Of a DNA stretch of 64,000 nt, positions 47,047-56,414 are shown piece by piece (position 1 is the first letter of the stretch; each line of letters begins with the position of its first letter). The DNA is from Actinomyces sp. oral taxon 414 (lineage in GTDB: Bacteria; Actinomycetota; Actinomycetes; Actinomycetales; Actinomycetaceae): contig NZ_CP012590.1 in assembly GCF_001278845.1 (NCBI RefSeq), positions 2,914,001 through 2,978,000 on the forward strand, written 5' to 3'. The notes under the pieces were generated by a model. It made no database searches. It worked only from the letters and a program-made list of their open reading frames with translations, and was not told the DNA's origin. Made by a program: the position numbers and the translations under genes.

Positions 47047-47930
47047 GAAGGTTATTCAGTGGGCATCTTGGTGCATTTCCGGGAAGCAATATCATGATAG
47101 TCCGTTCTCATGAGGTCCAATGGGTGTTGAAATAAGTTCCACGACCTCACGAGAAACGGACCATCGTCATGAAGTATACCACGGGACTGCCCGTCGGCAA
47201 GTTCGCGGATCTGCTCGCACGTCTGCGCGAGGAGGGTGTCGAGGGGTATCCGCCGAGCCTGGGGCTGCGGGGGTCCTTGAAGGCGGCGCTGATCTACATG
47301 CGTCACAACATTGTGCAGGCGGTGATCGGCGAACAATTGGATGTGTCCCAGCCCACTGTCTCGCGGGCCATCAAGGTCATGACCGGGGCGATCATCCTGG
47401 CCCTGAGGGACATGCTGCTCACGGCCGAGGAGGTGCCCGAGGGCTGCGACTGTCGTGCTGGACGGCACCCTCTTCCCCTGCTGGAGTTGGCGCGCTCACC
47501 GCGAACCATGGTCGCGGTGAGCACAAGACGACCGGCATGAACGCCTCTGATCCTGGTCCTGCCCAACGGCAGGCTCGTGTGGGCCTGGGACCCCTACCCC
47601 GGCTCCATGCACGACGTGGCCGCACCAGGCGCCTTCCGGACTGCTCGACGGCCTGGACCCCTCCGGATGGATCGCCGACAAGGGATACATCGGCAAGGGA
47701 ATGATCACCCCGCACAAGAAGCCCCCCAACGGCGAACTGAGCGAAGCCGCCCAGGAGGCCAACAAGAGCATCAACCAGATCCGCCAGGCCGAAAGAGCAG
47801 ACCATCGCCCACATCAAGGCCTGGAGAATCCACTCGCACCGACTACCGCCGCCCCCTGCACACATTCGAACAGACCATCACCGCCGCACTCTCACTCTAC
47901 GTCTTCAAAACCACCCTCTGAATAACCTTC
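47047..47930 (+). mobile_element. IS5-superfamily (IS427-like) insertion sequence, copy 2
   Basis: 884 bp with inverted repeats GAAGGTTATTCAG / CTGAATAACCTTC. About 90% alike by eye to copy 1 at 29528, opposite orientation. No target duplication (AGT left, CTT right), and the gene on its right side is cut, so the flanks were rearranged. Confidence 0.88.
47169..47921 (+). pseudogene. Transposase of IS copy 2, decayed
   Basis: MKYTTGLPVGKFADLL is intact, but extra bases occur at about 47447 (GACTGTCGTG versus GACTACGTG), at the shared AACGCC-T-CTG site, near 47630 and near 47790 (GCCGAAAGAGCAG). Catalytic segments survive only in separate frames. Cannot make an active enzyme. Confidence 0.85.
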
Positions 47931-48113
47931 CTTCTCCACCCAATTGCGATTGTCGTGATCCCGCTTCCACTTCCACCCCGTCTCACACCGCACCTGCTCC
48001 TTGCGGACCTCCTCCGTCAGCGCATCGACCTTACTCGCCACATCCCGCAGCGCCGTGACCAGACTCGTCGCATCCGCCACCTGCACGCCCACATTATCAG
48101 AGAACAACCGCAA
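47931..48113 (-). pseudogene. Truncated gene beside IS copy 2
   Basis: 61 N-terminal codons (MRLFSDNVGVQVADATSLVTA, then DVASKVDALTEEVRKEQ, coiled-coil-like) run straight into the insertion sequence. The remainder is missing on the far side. Family unknown. Confidence 0.65.
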
Positions 48114-48519
48114 AAAAACGCCCCTCGAAACGCGTCTTCACCGTCAACACCACCGACGAGCGCAACCCCGCCTACCCCTCGATCAGCGACGCGCTCACAC
48201 AGCACACCGCCGACAGCGCATCCGCATCCCCAGCGCCGTAGGCCACATCCTCATCAATACCGACCAGCGGACCGACCTGATCCGAACCCAGGGACACAAC
48301 CAACTCCATTCAACAGGGAGAGTCAAGACCAAATCACCCTACCCCGACCCCGCCCCGATGCGGAACCTCCGACGCAGTGAGCGCCCCCACCCCGGAGGCC
48401 GGAAACGGGCCCGACACCGCCCGAACGGCGGGGATCCGCCGTCGAGGCGCCACCCCGCGCGCCGGATGGGCAGTTGTACCCCGACACGGCGTCAGGGGCC
48501 GGGCTCGAATCCCCCGCGC
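48114..48519. other. Degenerate gap
   Basis: No supported gene. A plus-strand stretch reads RVFTVNTTDERNPAYPSISDA (about 48138-48200) and another HILINTDQRTDLIRTQ, but in different frames and without starts; they look like scraps of lost genes. Confidence 0.4.
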
Positions 48520-48810
48520 TCAGGGCCGCGGGCGCGCCCGGGAGGCCTCCCGCCACAGCGCCTCGAACAGGCGCGGCCCGATCGCGACCCCGTTGAACTC
48601 CGGACTCCGATTGATGGCGTCCAGGTCCGGCGACGAGAGCTCCGCAAGGGCGGAGCCGCCGGATTCGCCCCGGCTCGAGGCCAGGCCGACCGAACCGCCG
48701 GGGAACACCTCGATCTTGCGCACCTCCCACCCGTCGTCGGTCAGCTCCTGGATGATGGCGACGGGCTCGGAGTCGAATTCGTGCAGCCACTCGACGAACT
48801 GGTATCTCAT
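48520..48810 (-). CDS. DUF6881-like small protein
   Basis: 96 residues. MRYQFVEWLHEFDSEPVAII and DDGWEVRKIEVFPGGSVGLA fit the DUF6881 pattern (W-H-F-D-E-P then D-G-E-V-R-K-E-V-F), a small family often next to toxin-immunity genes. Likely immunity-related; family recalled, not searched. Confidence 0.75.
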   Translation of the reverse strand: MRYQFVEWLHEFDSEPVAIIQELTDDGWEVRKIEVFPGGSVGLASSRGESGGSALAELSSPDLDAINRSPEFNGVAIGPRLFEALWREASRARPRP

Positions 48811-49040
48811 CCCGGCCCTCCCCGGTTCCCGCAGGGCGTCCGCACGAGGCTGCCAGGCGCCCGCGGGGCCGCCGGGGCGTCATCGTTCGCCGGTGGGGGC
48901 GGGCCCGCAGGGGCGAGCTGCCGGGGGCGAGCCGTCAGCGGGCGCAACATCGCCGAGAACGCTACCACGAGCCCGCGGAAGGGCCCGTCGGAGGGCAACC
49001 GCCCTTACACTCGTGATGAGGCGGAAGCGAAGGAGCGGAC

Positions 49041-49361
49041 ATGCCCTTGTCCCGGTGGGCTCAGCGGTCGGACCGCGTCGCGCTCGGCGCGGCGGCGCTC
49101 GGACTCGGCCCGCGGACTGCTTCGCGGACCTCTCCGCCCGCGCCCGCCCCGCTCACCACTGCCCCGGTCGCGGACGATGGCGCCGACGACGTCGCCCTCG
49201 TCCTGCGCACCGCCGTCGGCACCATCGACGCCGCCGCCCTCGCCCTGCGCACCGCCACCGACCTCGCCGACGTCGTCGGGCGCCTCACCGCCGGGGGCGC
49301 ACGGCCCGCCGGCCTCGAGCGGATCGCCGCGGCCCCCTCGCCCGCCGTCCCCTGCCCGTAG
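49041..49361 (+). CDS. Hypothetical Ala-rich protein
   Basis: 106 residues, AAGGAG five bases before the ATG. Ala/Leu/Asp-rich, with a helical segment (DDVALVLRTAVGTIDAAALA). No family. Sits 70 bases before the Imm8 gene, so possibly a WXG-like partner or the first gene of that unit. Confidence 0.5.
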   Translation: MPLSRWAQRSDRVALGAAALGLGPRTASRTSPPAPAPLTTAPVADDGADDVALVLRTAVGTIDAAALALRTATDLADVVGRLTAGGARPAGLERIAAAPSPAVPCP

Positions 49362-49431
49362 CCGGGCGAGGCCCGCGCACCACCGTCCCACCCGCCGGCC
49401 GAGGCCCGGCACAACCGAAGATCGAGGAATC

Positions 49432-50175
49432 ATGAGAGCACGAGTACGGACCTGGTCCGTCAACGACTTCTTCCGGGAGGACTACGCCCCCGACGACCCC
49501 ATGGACGACGAGGCCGTGATCAGGCTCATGGTCGGGCCCGTCGGACGGCTCGGTGAGGAGTCCGTCGACGTGACGGTCTGCACCCCGGCCCGCCTGGACC
49601 GCACCCTGGCCTCACAGGGGTGCCCGGTCTTCGGACGCCACCGGGTGGTCGTCGAGCCCATGAGCGTGGGACCGGTCGTCCACCACCTCACCGCCCGCAT
49701 CGAGGCGCTCCGGGCGGACACGTGGGACGAGCTGGGCGCCGGCCTGTCGCGCATCGGCCACTGGGAGTTCGAGGACTACCGGGACCAGCCCGGGCCCGAC
49801 GACGTGCGCTCCCCGTGGCGGCGGGCGGAGCTGCGTTCGTGGGCGGTGGTCCGCACCCATCCCGAGGCGGGCCCGGTGGCCCCGGCCGAGGGGCAGCGGC
49901 TGTGGCTGCGCCTGCGGATCGGCCCGACCGGCGAGCCCGGCTCCGAGCCCCTGCCCTTCGACGTGTGCGTGTGCGAGCCGGCCTGGCTGTCCCGCCAGCT
50001 CCGGGCGCACGGCCCCCTCGTCGACGGCGCCGACCACCTGTTCGTGCGCGACCTGAATCTGCGGGACGTCACCGCCTTCCTGTCCCACTACATCGCCGGC
50101 AAGGTGGGGTACTGGTCGCGCGTGACCGAGCGCCTGGCCCGGGTCTTCGAGCCCGCGACGGCGCCGACGGCGTAG
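49432..50175 (+). CDS. Double-domain Imm8 immunity-type protein
   Basis: 247 residues from ATG 49432 (AGGA). Imm8 pattern appears twice: DEAVIRLMVGPVGRLGEESVDVTVCTP with HWEFEDYRD closing the first half, and LWLRLRIGPTGEPGSEPLPFDVCVCEPAWL with YWSRVTERLARVF closing the second. Imm8 proteins protect against polymorphic toxins; a tandem fusion is less usual. No toxin adjacent. Confidence 0.82.
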   Translation: MRARVRTWSVNDFFREDYAPDDPMDDEAVIRLMVGPVGRLGEESVDVTVCTPARLDRTLASQGCPVFGRHRVVVEPMSVGPVVHHLTARIEALRADTWDELGAGLSRIGHWEFEDYRDQPGPDDVRSPWRRAELRSWAVVRTHPEAGPVAPAEGQRLWLRLRIGPTGEPGSEPLPFDVCVCEPAWLSRQLRAHGPLVDGADHLFVRDLNLRDVTAFLSHYIAGKVGYWSRVTERLARVFEPATAPTA

Positions 50176-50347
50176 GCGGCCGCGCCCGCAGCATTGCTCT
50201 GCTCCGACCCCGCGACTGCGGGTGCCGGACCAGCTACTCGGAGCCTACGGCGCCATGCGCGCGGGAAAACCCGCCTACTGGAACCTCCTGGCACGCACAA
50301 GCAGCCTTCACATCACCCACGTCGATAACCCGGAAGAGACTGTCGAC

Positions 50348-50446
50348 GGCCCGTCCGCTCCGCCGCGGGCGCGGGCGAGCCGGGGACACCGCCGCGCGAC
50401 GCGATCCACGGGCCCGTCCGCTCCGCCGCGGGCGCGGGCGAGCCGG
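50348..50446. repeat. 36-bp direct repeat
   Basis: GGCCCGTCCGCTCCGCCGCG plus GGCGCGGGCGAGCCGG occurs at 50348 and 50411, 63 bases apart, in the otherwise empty gap 50176-50721. Confidence 0.8.
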
Positions 50447-50468
50447 TGACGGGCGGCACACCGGCTCA

Positions 50469-50598
50469 AAAAGGTGGCCAGCGCATACTTTTAGGGGCGC
50501 CCGGCGGACCCGGCCGTCCAAAGAACGGCGTCATTCCGCCATTCTTCAACTGGGTGGTCCGGGGACGGGGCGCTAAAGATATGCACCAGCCACCTTTT
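50469..50598. repeat. Palindromic element family 4
   Basis: 130 bp with imperfect ~33-bp inverted arms beginning AAAAGGTGGC (left) and ending GCCACCTTTT (right); arms share GCATA-CTTTAG-GCGCC with compensatory-looking differences. A small inner inverted pair AAGAACGGCG / CGCCATTCTT sits at the centre. MITE-like or a structured RNA. Confidence 0.7.
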
Positions 50599-50721
50599 CG
50601 CACCGCCGACTGTGCCCGGGTCGTGCCGGCGGAGCCGCCGGGGCCGCCGATCGCGCCCGGATGCGCTCGCCGGCGTTCCGCACCTCGCCGGCGCTCGCCG
50701 ACGCCCCGGGGCGCTCGCACC

Positions 50722-51177
50722 TCAGGCCTCCACCAGGATGGTGACGGGCCCGTCGGCCTCCATGTCGATGAGCATGTGGGCGCCGAAGCGCCCCGTCGCC
50801 ACCTCGATCCCGCGCCGGCGCAGCGCCTCGACGACGGCGTCGACGAGCGGGGCGGCCACGGGCCCCGGCGCCGCGGCGTTCCAGGAGGGGCGGCGGCCCT
50901 TGCGCACGTCGGCGTAGAGGGTGAACTGGGAGACGACGAGCACGGGCGCCCCCAGGTCGCTCGCGCTCGCCTCGCGCCCCGGCGCGCCGCCGTCGTCGCC
51001 CGGCCCGTCGAAGATCCGCAGCTCGGCGATCTTGCGGGCGATCGTAGCGACCTGCGCGGGGCCGTCGTCGTGCGTGGCGCCCACGAGCGCGAGCAGCCCG
51101 GGCCGGGTGATCTCACCGACGGTCTCGCCGTCGACCCTCACCGCCGCGCGGCTGACCCGCTGCAGGACGGCGCGCAT
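50722..51177 (-). CDS. dtd: D-aminoacyl-tRNA deacylase
   Basis: Removes D-amino acids wrongly loaded on tRNA. 151 residues, family length. Begins [18 protein letters not shown], has the catalytic [23 protein letters not shown] and the C-terminal GRFGAHM-to-GPVT cross-subunit Gly-Pro motif. Start overlaps the DUF2516 stop by one base. Confidence 0.96.
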   Translation of the reverse strand: MRAVLQRVSRAAVRVDGETVGEITRPGLLALVGATHDDGPAQVATIARKIAELRIFDGPGDDGGAPGREASASDLGAPVLVVSQFTLYADVRKGRRPSWNAAAPGPVAAPLVDAVVEALRRRGIEVATGRFGAHMLIDMEADGPVTILVEA

Positions 51178-51602
51178 CAGCGGTCCCGGCCCGGGTGACC
51201 GCGCCCGTTGCGGCCGGGTCGGCGGATCTGGGAGCGCACCCGCACCGGCCTGTAGTAGTCGAGGGCGGGGCGCACGTCCGCGAGGTAGACGGCGTTGGCC
51301 ACGACGGCCAGGAGCATGAGCATGGAGAAGCCGCTGGAGGTGCTCACGCCCGTGGACAGCAGGTCCCTGAGCGTCTGGATGAGCGGGATGAGGCTGATGA
51401 GGAACATCACAAGCCCCAGGGCGTTGAGGGCCAGCCAGAAGTTCTTGCTGCGCTTGTCGGCGGCGGCGAAGTGCTCGGCGGGCCGCCTCAGCGTGTCCAG
51501 GAAGGCCCAGACGGCCAGGGCTCCGGCGATGACCTGGGACAGGAACCAGGCCCAGCCGGCGGCGGAGACGAAGAACCAGGCGATCCATGCGAGAGCGTTC
51601 AC
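51177..51602 (-). CDS. DUF2516 family membrane protein
   Basis: 141 residues from GTG 51602. Three hydrophobic helices (about 4-35, 55-78, 88-108) and the DUF2516 pattern ([29 protein letters not shown], then ADVRPAL). Conserved in actinobacteria near dtd/ygfZ; role unknown. Confidence 0.88.
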   Translation of the reverse strand: MNALAWIAWFFVSAAGWAWFLSQVIAGALAVWAFLDTLRRPAEHFAAADKRSKNFWLALNALGLVMFLISLIPLIQTLRDLLSTGVSTSSGFSMLMLLAVVANAVYLADVRPALDYYRPVRVRSQIRRPGRNGRGHPGRDR

Positions 51603-51611
51603 GGCCCCAGC

Positions 51612-53078
51612 CTATCGGCCGTCGTCGCGTCGGTGGAGTAGCGACGTGCGCAAACCGGCGCCCGGGCGCTCGGCGGGGCTCGCCTGGGCCCGACCCTCGG
51701 GGGTCACGAGCGGCTCCTGGGCGGCGGCCACGCGTCCGACGACGACCCGCTCCCCCGGCGCCGCACCGGGACCCCCGGCCGCGCCGGCCGTCTCGGCGGA
51801 CGCCCCGGCCGCGCCGTCGGCCGCCCCGGACACGTCCACGCTCAGCGCGGCCCCGGCCGGGACGCCCCGGCGCAGCAGGGCCAGGGCGATCGGGCCGAGC
51901 TCGTGGTGTCGGGCCACGGAGGTCACGGCGCCCACCGTCCGCTCGCCCAGGCGGACTGCGTCGCCCGGAGCGGGCAGCCCACCGGCCAGGCCGTCGAGCT
52001 GGAGCAGGGTGAGGCGGCGCGGCGGCCGGCCCAGGTTGAGGGTGCGGGCGACGGTCTCCTGGCCGGGGTAGCAGCCTTTGGCCAGGTGCACGGCGGTGCG
52101 CAGCCAGTCGAGCTCGTGGGGGATGGCGCGCTCGTCGACCTCGCGGGCCCGGCGCGGGCGCCCGGCCTCTATGCGCAGCGCCTCCCACGCCATCGCCCCG
52201 GCCAGGGCGTCGTGCTCCGCGGCGCCGGCGAGCGCCCCGCCGGGCTCCGCGGCGGGCCCGCCGGCGGCGTTCTCGTCCGCGGATCCGCCGGCGGCGTTCT
52301 CGGCCGGGGGCCCATCGGCCGCATCCTCCGCGCTCTCGTCCGCGGGGACGCCGGCCGGGGGCTCTTCGTTCGCGAGTCCCCCGGCGGCGAAGACCCGGAC
52401 CACCTCCACGACCCCGGTCGCGGGGACGAGCACGAACCCGGCCGCATAGGCGCGCCCGGGGTGCGGGGAGTCGAGGCCGACGTCGTAGCTGGTGCCGCCC
52501 TCCACGACGCCGGGCCACGGATCCGTCCAGGCCCCGACGAGGGCGCCGACGGCGTCGGCCGCCCGACGCAGCCGCTCGCGCCCCGCCCCCAGGGCCCCGA
52601 GGGCGACGAGGTCCTCGCGCGGGCGGACCTCGACGCGCAGCATGAAGCGCATGCGGTCCAGGAGATCCGCGAGCGCGGGCCCGTCCCCGGCCTCGGTGAC
52701 CAGAAGGAGGGTCCGGCCGTCGTCGAGGGCGGCCAGGGCGTGGGCGATGTGCCCGCGGGCGTCGAGCAGCAGGGCCTCGGCGCCGCCGTCGCCCGGGGCC
52801 AGGCCGGTCAACCGCTGGCTGGACAGGGTGGTGAGCCAGGTGAGGCGGTCCGCGCCGGTGACGGCGACGATGTCGCGGGCCAGGGCGCTGACGGCCAGGC
52901 CGTCGGCCAGGAGCCGCTGTTCGCGCAGGGGGTCGCCGTAGTGGGCGGGGACGAGGGCGTCGGGGTCGGCGGCGGGGACGGTGTCGGCGGCACCGGGGCC
53001 GGCGGGGGCGCCGCCGGGTACGGCGACGGAGTCGGCGGCGAGGGCCCCGGGGGCGTCCAGGAGCGGGCTGGGGCGCAT
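51612..53078 (-). CDS. ygfZ: YgfZ/GcvT folate-binding Fe-S maintenance protein
   Basis: 488 residues. N-terminal folate-binding domain, signature [24 protein letters not shown]-terminal barrel. Helps folate-dependent repair of Fe-S enzymes. Longer than usual because of an Ala/Glu/Gly insert (about 245-305, repeats such as [17 protein letters not shown]) and a Pro/Ala tail. ATG 53078 overlaps the next stop by one base. Confidence 0.92.
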   Translation of the reverse strand: MRPSPLLDAPGALAADSVAVPGGAPAGPGAADTVPAADPDALVPAHYGDPLREQRLLADGLAVSALARDIVAVTGADRLTWLTTLSSQRLTGLAPGDGGAEALLLDARGHIAHALAALDDGRTLLLVTEAGDGPALADLLDRMRFMLRVEVRPREDLVALGALGAGRERLRRAADAVGALVGAWTDPWPGVVEGGTSYDVGLDSPHPGRAYAAGFVLVPATGVVEVVRVFAAGGLANEEPPAGVPADESAEDAADGPPAENAAGGSADENAAGGPAAEPGGALAGAAEHDALAGAMAWEALRIEAGRPRRAREVDERAIPHELDWLRTAVHLAKGCYPGQETVARTLNLGRPPRRLTLLQLDGLAGGLPAPGDAVRLGERTVGAVTSVARHHELGPIALALLRRGVPAGAALSVDVSGAADGAAGASAETAGAAGGPGAAPGERVVVGRVAAAQEPLVTPEGRAQASPAERPGAGLRTSLLHRRDDGR

Positions 53079-53899
53079 CAGGACTGCGCCTTGCGGTCGG
53101 CCTCGGCGCTGGCGGCCGGGGCGTCGGGGGCGCTCGGAGCGGCGGCGCCGGCGGCAGCGGAGGCGACGGTGGCTTCGGCGGTGGCGGTGCCCGCGGGGAC
53201 GGCGATGCCGGCGGCGTCCGGGCCCTGGACGCGGCCCAGGCGCCCGGAGGCGTAGGTCTTCGGCTCGGTCTCGCCGAAGGCCGCCATGTCCTGGGTCCAC
53301 ATGAGGTCACCGCCGACCAGCCCGAACATGCGGTTCATCTGAGTGAGCGGGACGGCGGTGCGGGTGCGGCCCACCGCCTGGGTGCCGATCTGGGCGCGCG
53401 GCCCCCGGATCCACCCCTCCCATACAGCGACGTGCCCGGCGGGGTCGGCCGAGACGAGCTCGAGGCGGGTGCGGGGCGCGGTGCGCGGTCGCGCGCCACC
53501 GGAGCTGGACTCATCCGTACCCGCGCCGTCGGGCCGGTCCGCGCTCGCGGCGCCGGGCCCGTCTGCGTCCGCGCCTTCGCCGTCGGGCTCTTCCTGGCCG
53601 ACGGGGCGCCAGTAGGCGGTCTCGGTGGACCAGATCCGGGCGGGGGCGATGCGCGCGAATCCCTCCAGGCCGGGAGTGTCGAAGTCGAGATCGGAGGAGC
53701 GGGTGACGTCCAGGGTCCAGATGGTCGTGACCTGGCGCAGGTAGGGGCCGCCGTCATGGTCGAAGGTCATCTCCTGGGCGACGGCCTGCTCGGGGACGGT
53801 CCGCCCGTAGGTGAGGATGCCGTAGCCGCGCCAGGTGCCCACCAGCCAGGCCAGCGGGTAGAGCTCGGGGGCGAGGTCGTCGGGGATGGAGAAGGTCAT
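53078..53899 (-). CDS. Nitrobindin-like heme-binding FABP-family protein
   Basis: 273 residues from ATG 53899. Nitrobindin motif GTWRGYG near the N-terminus, [13 protein letters not shown] before it, [19 protein letters not shown] late. Predicted 10-strand barrel binding heme and reacting with peroxynitrite/NO. Contains an acidic Gly/Ala insert (about 103-137) and an Ala-rich tail, like its neighbour ygfZ. The two are coupled. Confidence 0.88.
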   Translation of the reverse strand: MTFSIPDDLAPELYPLAWLVGTWRGYGILTYGRTVPEQAVAQEMTFDHDGGPYLRQVTTIWTLDVTRSSDLDFDTPGLEGFARIAPARIWSTETAYWRPVGQEEPDGEGADADGPGAASADRPDGAGTDESSSGGARPRTAPRTRLELVSADPAGHVAVWEGWIRGPRAQIGTQAVGRTRTAVPLTQMNRMFGLVGGDLMWTQDMAAFGETEPKTYASGRLGRVQGPDAAGIAVPAGTATAEATVASAAAGAAAPSAPDAPAASAEADRKAQS

Positions 53900-53924
53900 G
53901 CCCGCAGGGTACGCGGTCGCAAGG

Positions 53925-54100
53925 GCGCGGCCACTGCTCCCGCGGGCGGAAGTCCGTGCGCCGAGTGCTGTACGGCCGCCATCGCGCGGCCACTGCTCCC
54001 GCGGGCGGGAGCACCGCGGGAATTGCCGCCACGCCAAGGGACGCACCCGAGCGCCCGACGTCGCTGGCGCAGATGAGCGCGCGTCCCGGAGTCGAATTCT
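53925..54100. repeat. Direct repeats in the gap after nitrobindin
   Basis: GCGCGGCCACTGCTCCCGCG occurs at 53925 and 53984. GGGAATTGCCGCCACGCCAA (about 54018) recurs as GGGAATTACCACCACGCCAA (about 54335), flanking the family 3 element. No gene in 53900-54575. Confidence 0.75.
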
Positions 54101-54220
54101 GGCGCTCTGGGAGGATCGTTCCGCCCCGCACCCGGCGGCCGCGACGCGAAAACCGCGGAATCGCGCGGAAGCCTCCGGGCGCGTTCAACGGGGCGGCGCG
54201 AACGATCCTCCCAGAGCGCC
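54101..54220. repeat. Palindromic element family 3, copy 2
   Basis: Perfect 21-bp inverted arms at 54101-54121 and 54200-54220 (inner part GGGAGGATCGTTC), 78 bases apart, with AAAACCGCGGAATCGCGCGG in the middle. Same arm length and spacing as copy 1 at 44430; the core AACCGCGGAAT is also found in family 2. Confidence 0.9.
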
Positions 54221-54428
54221 ATTTCTGCGCCCCGCCCCCCGAGGACCAGCCGGGGCCTTCCCGACCGATCCTTCCGGAGGTGCTCGGGGGTGCCGCGACG
54301 CTCGGCCAACCGGGTCACCGAGCGGGAGGCGCGTGGGAATTACCACCACGCCAAGGGACTTGACGCCAAGGGACGCACCCGGCCGCCGCCGCAGGGCTTC
54401 GTTCAGATACCCGTGGTCGTCAGGGGTG

Positions 54429-54539
54429 CGTCTACTACGCTCTTTTCCCTTTACTACGCCCCTTCACCCTCCACTGTACGAGAAAGAGGCGTAGCGGAGA
54501 GTCAAGGGGCGTAGTAGACGGAAAGAGGCGTAGCAGACG
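54429..54539. repeat. 19-20-bp-period array, GGCGTAG word, copy 2
   Basis: GGCGTAG at 54488, 54508 and 54527; inverted CTACGC at about 54434 and 54454. Centre CACTGTACGAG is the reverse complement of the centre of the array at 7657-7803, so it is the same family in opposite orientation. Confidence 0.85.
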
Positions 54540-54575
54540 ATCCGGCCCGGCTCGGCCGACGACCCGCCCCCCGGC

Positions 54576-55517
54576 TCAACCGGCGATGAAGCCGCCCAGG
54601 AGGCGGGCGATGGCGTACACGGGGCCGCCGACGGCCAGCACCGGCACGATCGCGCTGGCCACCGCCGCCCTGCCCCCGGGCACCCAGCGGTGGGTCCACA
54701 GCACGCGGTTCGCCGTCGCCATGAGGATCCCGGCGACGAAGCCGACCACCAGGCACGCCGCCGCGGACTGCAGGGCGGCGCGCGGGCCCACGTGCGCCGG
54801 CCCGAAGAATCCCACCGCCGCCAGGGCCCCGCCCGCCGCCCCGGCCACGAGCGCCGGCACGACGACGGTGAGCAGTTCCAGGACGGGGGCGCGCACCCGC
54901 AGGGTCGTGAGCACGGCGCCGATGAACAGCGCCAGGGCGCAGGGCACGATGACGGCGGGGGCGGCCATGCCCGGCTCCAGGGCGCACCAGCCGGTGCCGC
55001 ACACGACGACGAGGTTGCCGGCCACCGTCGAGGACAGGTCCTCCACCAGGCCGGCCCGGCCGTCGCGCCGCAGCATCTGGGAGACGAAGGCGGCCAGGAC
55101 GCTCAGTGCCATGACCACTCCGGCGCTGCCGAAGTCGTCGCGCAGCGCCACTGTCAGCGCCGCCGTCACCCCGGTGAGGGTGATGACGCCGGTGGCCAGC
55201 GGGTCGTGCTCGGAGCGCACGAGCGCGGGCCAGCCCTGGGCCGCCAGCGGGGCGAGGATGACGACGATCGCCAGGCGCGCCCAGACGGGCAGCGCGGCGG
55301 TCATGGCCAGGAGCACCGGCACGACGCTGGCCACCGCCAGGCGCGTCCAGGCGGGATCGGCCAGGCCGGGTTTGACCGGCCTGGGGGCCCCGCGGCGTGT
55401 CCCGAAGGCGCCCATCCGATCGTCCGGGCCGGGCCGGTCGGCGGGGGCGGGTCCGACGGGGTCGGATCCGGCGGGGACCTGGCTGCTCGGACTCTCCGGG
55501 GTGATCACGGTGCGCAT
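54576..55517 (-). CDS. Integral membrane protein
   Basis: 313 residues from ATG 55517. Polar Pro-rich start (~60), then about eight hydrophobic helices. No transporter signature recognised. Divergent from glnR with 85 bases between, so may share control. Function unknown. Confidence 0.75.
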   Translation of the reverse strand: MRTVITPESPSSQVPAGSDPVGPAPADRPGPDDRMGAFGTRRGAPRPVKPGLADPAWTRLAVASVVPVLLAMTAALPVWARLAIVVILAPLAAQGWPALVRSEHDPLATGVITLTGVTAALTVALRDDFGSAGVVMALSVLAAFVSQMLRRDGRAGLVEDLSSTVAGNLVVVCGTGWCALEPGMAAPAVIVPCALALFIGAVLTTLRVRAPVLELLTVVVPALVAGAAGGALAAVGFFGPAHVGPRAALQSAAACLVVGFVAGILMATANRVLWTHRWVPGGRAAVASAIVPVLAVGGPVYAIARLLGGFIAG

Positions 55518-55602
55518 CGTCCCATATCTGAAACCTTCGATGTGGAACACTGACCGGTGACCTTGGCACAGCCGCGGACATCGGGCGGGAAGGAGGGCTC
55601 TG

Positions 55603-56274
55603 GTGCGCATTATGATGCTCACCCACGCCGACGACGCCGCCGACGTCCTGCCCTCCGCGTCCTTCCTCGACAGCCACGTCGAGTGCCTGGCCCCGGTGCC
55701 CTCCTCCTACGGGGCGCTCGCCGCCGCCGACGCCGTCCTGCTCGACGCCCGCGGCGACCTCAGGCGGGCCCGGGCCCTGTGCCAGCTGCTGTCGGGCCCC
55801 ATGGACTGCCCGCCGATCCTGCTGGTGCTGGAGGAGGGAGGGGCCGCCGTCGTCCAGAGCGACTGGGGGGCCTCGGACTTCGTCCTGGCGGGAGCCGCTC
55901 CGGCCGAGCTGTCCGCGCGGCTGCGCCTGCTGCGCCCGCGCTCCGTCGAGGAGCGGGTCGTTGACGAGGACCGCATCGAGGTCGGCGACCTGGTCATTGA
56001 CACCACGGCGTACACGGCCCGCCTGCGCGGCGCCATCCTCGACCTGACCTACAAGGAGTTCGAGCTCCTCAAGTACCTGGCCGCCAACCGGGGCCGGGTT
56101 CTGACCCGCGAGACCCTCCTCCACGAGGTCTGGGGGGAGGACTACATCGGCGGTTCGCGCACAGTGGACGTGCACATCCGGCGCCTGCGGGCCAAGCTCG
56201 GCACCGAGCACGACCACATTATCGGGACGGTGCGCAACGTCGGCTACCGCCTCGACGCCCCGGGGGACGAATAG
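55603..56274 (+). CDS. glnR: GlnR-type orphan winged-helix regulator
   Basis: 223 residues from GTG 55603 (GGAGGG). Atypical receiver with LLDARGDLRRARALCQLL in place of a normal phosphorylation pocket, EEGGAAVVQSDWGASDFVL, then an OmpR winged helix: LDLTYKEFELLKYLAANRGRV, VWGEDYIGGSRTVDVHIRRLRAKLG, IIGTVRNVGYRL. This matches actinobacterial GlnR, the nitrogen-assimilation regulator, segment by segment. No sensor kinase is next to it, as expected for GlnR. Confidence 0.88.
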   Translation: MRIMMLTHADDAADVLPSASFLDSHVECLAPVPSSYGALAAADAVLLDARGDLRRARALCQLLSGPMDCPPILLVLEEGGAAVVQSDWGASDFVLAGAAPAELSARLRLLRPRSVEERVVDEDRIEVGDLVIDTTAYTARLRGAILDLTYKEFELLKYLAANRGRVLTRETLLHEVWGEDYIGGSRTVDVHIRRLRAKLGTEHDHIIGTVRNVGYRLDAPGDE

Positions 56275-56307
56275 GTCGACGGCGCCGGCTGCCTGTACGC
56301 TGACCCC

Positions 56308-56393
56308 GACGCCGGGCCGCGACGGGCCCCGGGCTCCAACTCAAGCCGCCGCGAGCGGCCTTCGCGCCGACTGGCGCTCTCCGGCCCGGCGTC
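56308..56393. terminator. Branched stem-loop between convergent genes
   Basis: 11-bp closing stem (56308-56318 with 56383-56393, GACGCCGGGCC) enclosing hairpins GCCGC-CGCGA-GCGGC (about 56345-56359) and GCGCC-GACT-GGCGC (about 56364-56377). Probably a bidirectional terminator for glnR and the Nudix gene. TGTACGCT just upstream could be a -10, so a small RNA is an alternative. Confidence 0.5.
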
Positions 56394-56414
56394 CCCCTCC
56401 GCCCCGCGGGCGGG

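Noticed and set aside
47047..47930. Target duplication for IS copy 2
   Set aside because: Three bases on each side differ (AGT versus CTT), so flanks have been rearranged.
56308..56393. tRNA-like cloverleaf
   Set aside because: No D- or T-loop consensus, no anticodon arm of the right size, no CCA.
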